A program made the position numbers and the translations under genes. From the NCBI GenBank assembly GCA_035644155.1, contig DASQPC010000070.1, forward strand, positions 1 through 5,910: a stretch of 5,910 nt of DNA, read 5' to 3'. Below are positions 3,908 through 5,910 of the stretch, piece after piece. The notes under the pieces were generated by a model. The model had not been told where the DNA came from and ran no database searches. It saw only the letters and a program-made list of their open reading frames with translations. Source of the stretch: DATIGJ01 sp035644155. Its GTDB lineage: Bacteria; Patescibacteriota; Microgenomatia; Levybacterales; UBA12049. Position 1 is the stretch's first letter. Every line of letters starts with the position of its first letter.

Positions 3908-5910
3908 TTATGGAGTTGGACTAACACCAGTTGGAGAAGGAATTGGTGAGACACTTGGTCCTGGAATTTCAACTGGTGGTTTTCTTTCTGGAAGTTGCGT
4001 TGCTGATTTGTTAACAGATAAAGGTTGTTGTTCTTGTTGCGTATTACTTACATTTGTCGTTGGATTTTCGTTTGCTGCTTTGCCTATTTTTGTTTTAAGC
4101 GCATCAATATCTGCAGTAATTTTTTGTACATTTCCAGGATTATTTGCAACAAGGTTTTTAACTGTCTGATAGGCAGTCATAGCAGAGGTAAAGTCACCTT
4201 TCATTTCCAGAGCGTGTCCTAAATTGTAATAGGCGTTCGCGTAATCATTTTTAAGAGAAATCGCAAATTCAAATTGTCGTATTGCATCGTCGTATTGACC
4301 AAGTTGATAATAAACTCCTCCAAAGTCGATATATTGTTGTGGATTGTTTGGATCAAGCGCTATTGCTTGTTGACTGGTGAGTAAGGTGAATTTATCTGCA
4401 TTTTGGCCAAATCCAATAAGACTCCTATAAATAGATGACAAATTATTCCAATTGAAAGTGGTAAGTGGAGCAAGTGTTGTTGCTGTTCTGCCACCATTAA
4501 TTGATTGTTGGATAAGTGTCAGAATATTCTTTTGCACTTGTTCACTCAGTTTGTTATTGGTATTTTTTTGCTGACTGACTAAGAGACTTGCTAAAGTAAG
4601 ATTGGTTTGGGAAAAGGCGCGATAATAGGCGTCACGGTAGGGGAAGATATTGATTGCTTTTACTTCTAAATCATATGTTTGCAATCCTTGATTTTTGGAT
4701 GCTGCAACAAGGGCATTTTGGAAAGTAATATCAGAAAGAAAGAACCGAGTAGCAAAGTAAACAGGCACCCCTACTAAAAGAAGCAATAAGAGAGATACGA
4801 GAACAGAGAGAAAGAGACCATATTTTTTCTGGTTTTCATTTTCACCTTCGATAGATTCTCCAGCATATTTTCTTTTTGAAGCAAAAAAGAAAAATTCAAA
4901 TTCAGAGAATTTACCTTTGTGATGAAAAGAGATACGTGTTACTGCGAAGAGCGCTAGTAAAATGAAGAACAAAAACATCGGTGAGAAAGAAAATGGTAAA
5001 ACAAAAGCCGCAATAATTGCTAAAAGAAGGGGCAAGAAAAATGTACGTTCTTTAAGAATACGGAAAATAAGAAAAAGAAATGATGCGACACCAAGGATCC
5101 CTGTTGTTGCTATTAATTCTAAGACAAATGTTGATGAGCGGAAGAAAGTAAACGCCCAGAGGTTACTATATTGATTGTAGCTTGTTGCTTTAAATCTGGT
5201 AAAGTCATTCAGGTATGTCCCAAACCCGCTTCCCAAAAGAAGGCTCTTAAAGATATGACCAGTATCTTGAGAAATTGCTGCAAATGCTGTTTGTAAACCA
5301 ATTTCTAAAGGGAGAATGATAGGCTTTTGAGTCGTAAACAGTAAATAAAGCGTAAAGGCAAGACCAAGGATGAGAATAACAGCACTGACTGCAAAGAAGG
5401 AAAGTAAGCCAACATCTTGCTTTTTGACACCAAGCTCACGTCCGGTCTCAAATGGTGATACAAGTCTTTTTTGTGCGCGAACCGATACAAAACGATCATA
5501 AAGGAATTGTCCAGCAAGAGGAAGTACAAGTATAAAATAGATTGCTTGATCAATAAGTGAACCAAATGTAGTGAAAGCCTGATCATGGGTATAGGGAAAA
5601 GGTAAAAGGTAGATCTTAAAAAATGAAAAAAGACTGAGTAAGCTTGCTACGACTGCACCTGCTATAAGGCAAACAAGGATAAAGAGGAGTTGTTTTTTGC
5701 CTTTTATGACATTCACGATGCCAAAGTACAAAAATGCAAGAAAAAGTAATGGAGTAAAAGCAGTAAGAGCATCAAAACGATTTTGGCTAAGGATTGCAGA
5801 GGCAAATGAAATAACAGTGAACAACACAACCGGCAAATCAAAGGGAGAAGTGCGAAATGATAATTTTCTCTCCGTAATTGTTTTTAAAGCAAAAAAGACA
5901 AAGAAAATAA
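3908..5910 (-). CDS. O-antigen-ligase-like multispanning membrane protein with C-terminal TPRs (5' end beyond window)
   Basis: 666 codons are visible and the frame is still open at the right edge. The TTG at 5836 is not the start: the preceding codons read FRTSPFDLPVV, matching the conserved loop before a membrane helix in Wzy/WaaL-type proteins, with another hydrophobic helix (IFFVFFAL) at the edge. Visible residues, counted from the edge: about nine hydrophobic segments up to 324; an external loop at about 194-259 with LLGSGFGTYLNDF and then FRSSTFVLELIATTGILG, the ligase-family signature; a further helix at about 363-389; an extracytoplasmic region with TPRs at about 523-556 and 557-590; and a Pro/Ser/Thr-rich tail from about 640 ending in TP. 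Likely role: polymerising or transferring lipid-linked glycan at the membrane, with the TPRs as a partner-binding module. Substrate unknown. It is convergent with the zinc-ribbon gene; the promoter is not in the window. Confidence 0.86.
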   Translation of the reverse strand, partial: IFFVFFALKTITERKLSFRTSPFDLPVVLFTVISFASAILSQNRFDALTAFTPLLFLAFLYFGIVNVIKGKKQLLFILVCLIAGAVVASLLSLFSFFKIYLLPFPYTHDQAFTTFGSLIDQAIYFILVLPLAGQFLYDRFVSVRAQKRLVSPFETGRELGVKKQDVGLLSFFAVSAVILILGLAFTLYLLFTTQKPIILPLEIGLQTAFAAISQDTGHIFKSLLLGSGFGTYLNDFTRFKATSYNQYSNLWAFTFFRSSTFVLELIATTGILGVASFLFLIFRILKERTFFLPLLLAIIAAFVLPFSFSPMFLFFILLALFAVTRISFHHKGKFSEFEFFFFASKRKYAGESIEGENENQKKYGLFLSVLVSLLLLLLVGVPVYFATRFFLSDITFQNALVAASKNQGLQTYDLEVKAINIFPYRDAYYRAFSQTNLTLASLLVSQQKNTNNKLSEQVQKNILTLIQQSINGGRTATTLAPLTTFNWNNLSSIYRSLIGFGQNADKFTLLTSQQAIALDPNNPQQYIDFGGVYYQLGQYDDAIRQFEFAISLKNDYANAYYNLGHALEMKGDFTSAMTAYQTVKNLVANNPGNVQKITADIDALKTKIGKAANENPTTNVSNTQQEQQPLSVNKSATQLPERKPPVEIPGPSVSPIPSPTGVSPTP

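Noticed and set aside
3810..4169. Plus-strand frame of 119 codons beginning in the terminator region
   Set aside because: It starts inside the terminator stem and is antisense to the well-supported tail and TPR part of the membrane protein.
276..5910. Recoded UGA (Gracilibacteria/Absconditabacteria code)
   Set aside because: The long frames are full-length under the standard code with no in-frame TGA, and glycine is encoded by GGN.
1..5910. CRISPR arrays, toxin-antitoxin pairs, riboswitches of known class, replication origin
   Set aside because: No spaced direct repeats, paired small ORFs, recognisable aptamer cores or DnaA-box clusters were seen by eye on either strand.

Overview
The window looks like a chromosomal fragment of an uncultured, AT-rich bacterium of the Candidate Phyla Radiation (Patescibacteria), with a lean towards Microgenomates. 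The basis is the gene set: a Rho with a disordered N-terminus, a single-span LysM/M23 peptidase, a CxxC-x17-CxxC zinc-ribbon protein, and an O-antigen-ligase-like membrane protein fused to TPRs. This is a judgement from gene content; no marker phylogeny was possible. The three long reading frames contain no in-frame TGA, so the UGA=Gly code of Gracilibacteria/Absconditabacteria is excluded. All four visible stop codons are TAA or TAG.

Layout: (1) 1-141, minus strand: the first 34 codons of a zinc-ribbon protein, probably an IS1595/ISXO2-type transposase cut by the window edge, with a candidate element end at about 141. (2) 154-182: a good extended -10 promoter driving rho (276-1640). (3) 1641-1713: two inverted repeats without a U-tract, then the LysM/M23 cell-wall peptidase gene (1714-2841). 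(4) 2842-3054: an unrecognised open frame of about 55-61 codons with a membrane-like N-terminus, with no clear start codon. (5) Two alanine tRNA genes in tandem, anticodon CGC (3055-3125) and GGC (3190-3260); both carry the G3:U70 identity pair and neither encodes CCA. (6) A self-contained transcription unit: extended -10 promoter at 3341-3349, leader of about 110 nt, perfect Shine-Dalgarno, GTG start, zinc-ribbon protein (3467-3769) and a strong intrinsic terminator (3792-3823). (7) Converging on it from the minus strand, an O-antigen-ligase/TPR membrane protein (3908-5910) whose 5' end lies outside the window.

The genes do not form one pathway. Rho and the tRNAs are housekeeping; the M23 peptidase and the ligase-like protein both concern the cell envelope. 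I see no CRISPR array, toxin-antitoxin pair, defence island or biosynthetic cluster, and no clear new multi-gene system. The most unusual signals are small: the leader of the zinc-ribbon gene, where the GTG start lies in a 9-bp helix, the Shine-Dalgarno lies in its loop, and the stop of a 30-codon upstream frame abuts the start; the unannotated small membrane-protein frame before the tRNAs; and a promoter element shared by three units.
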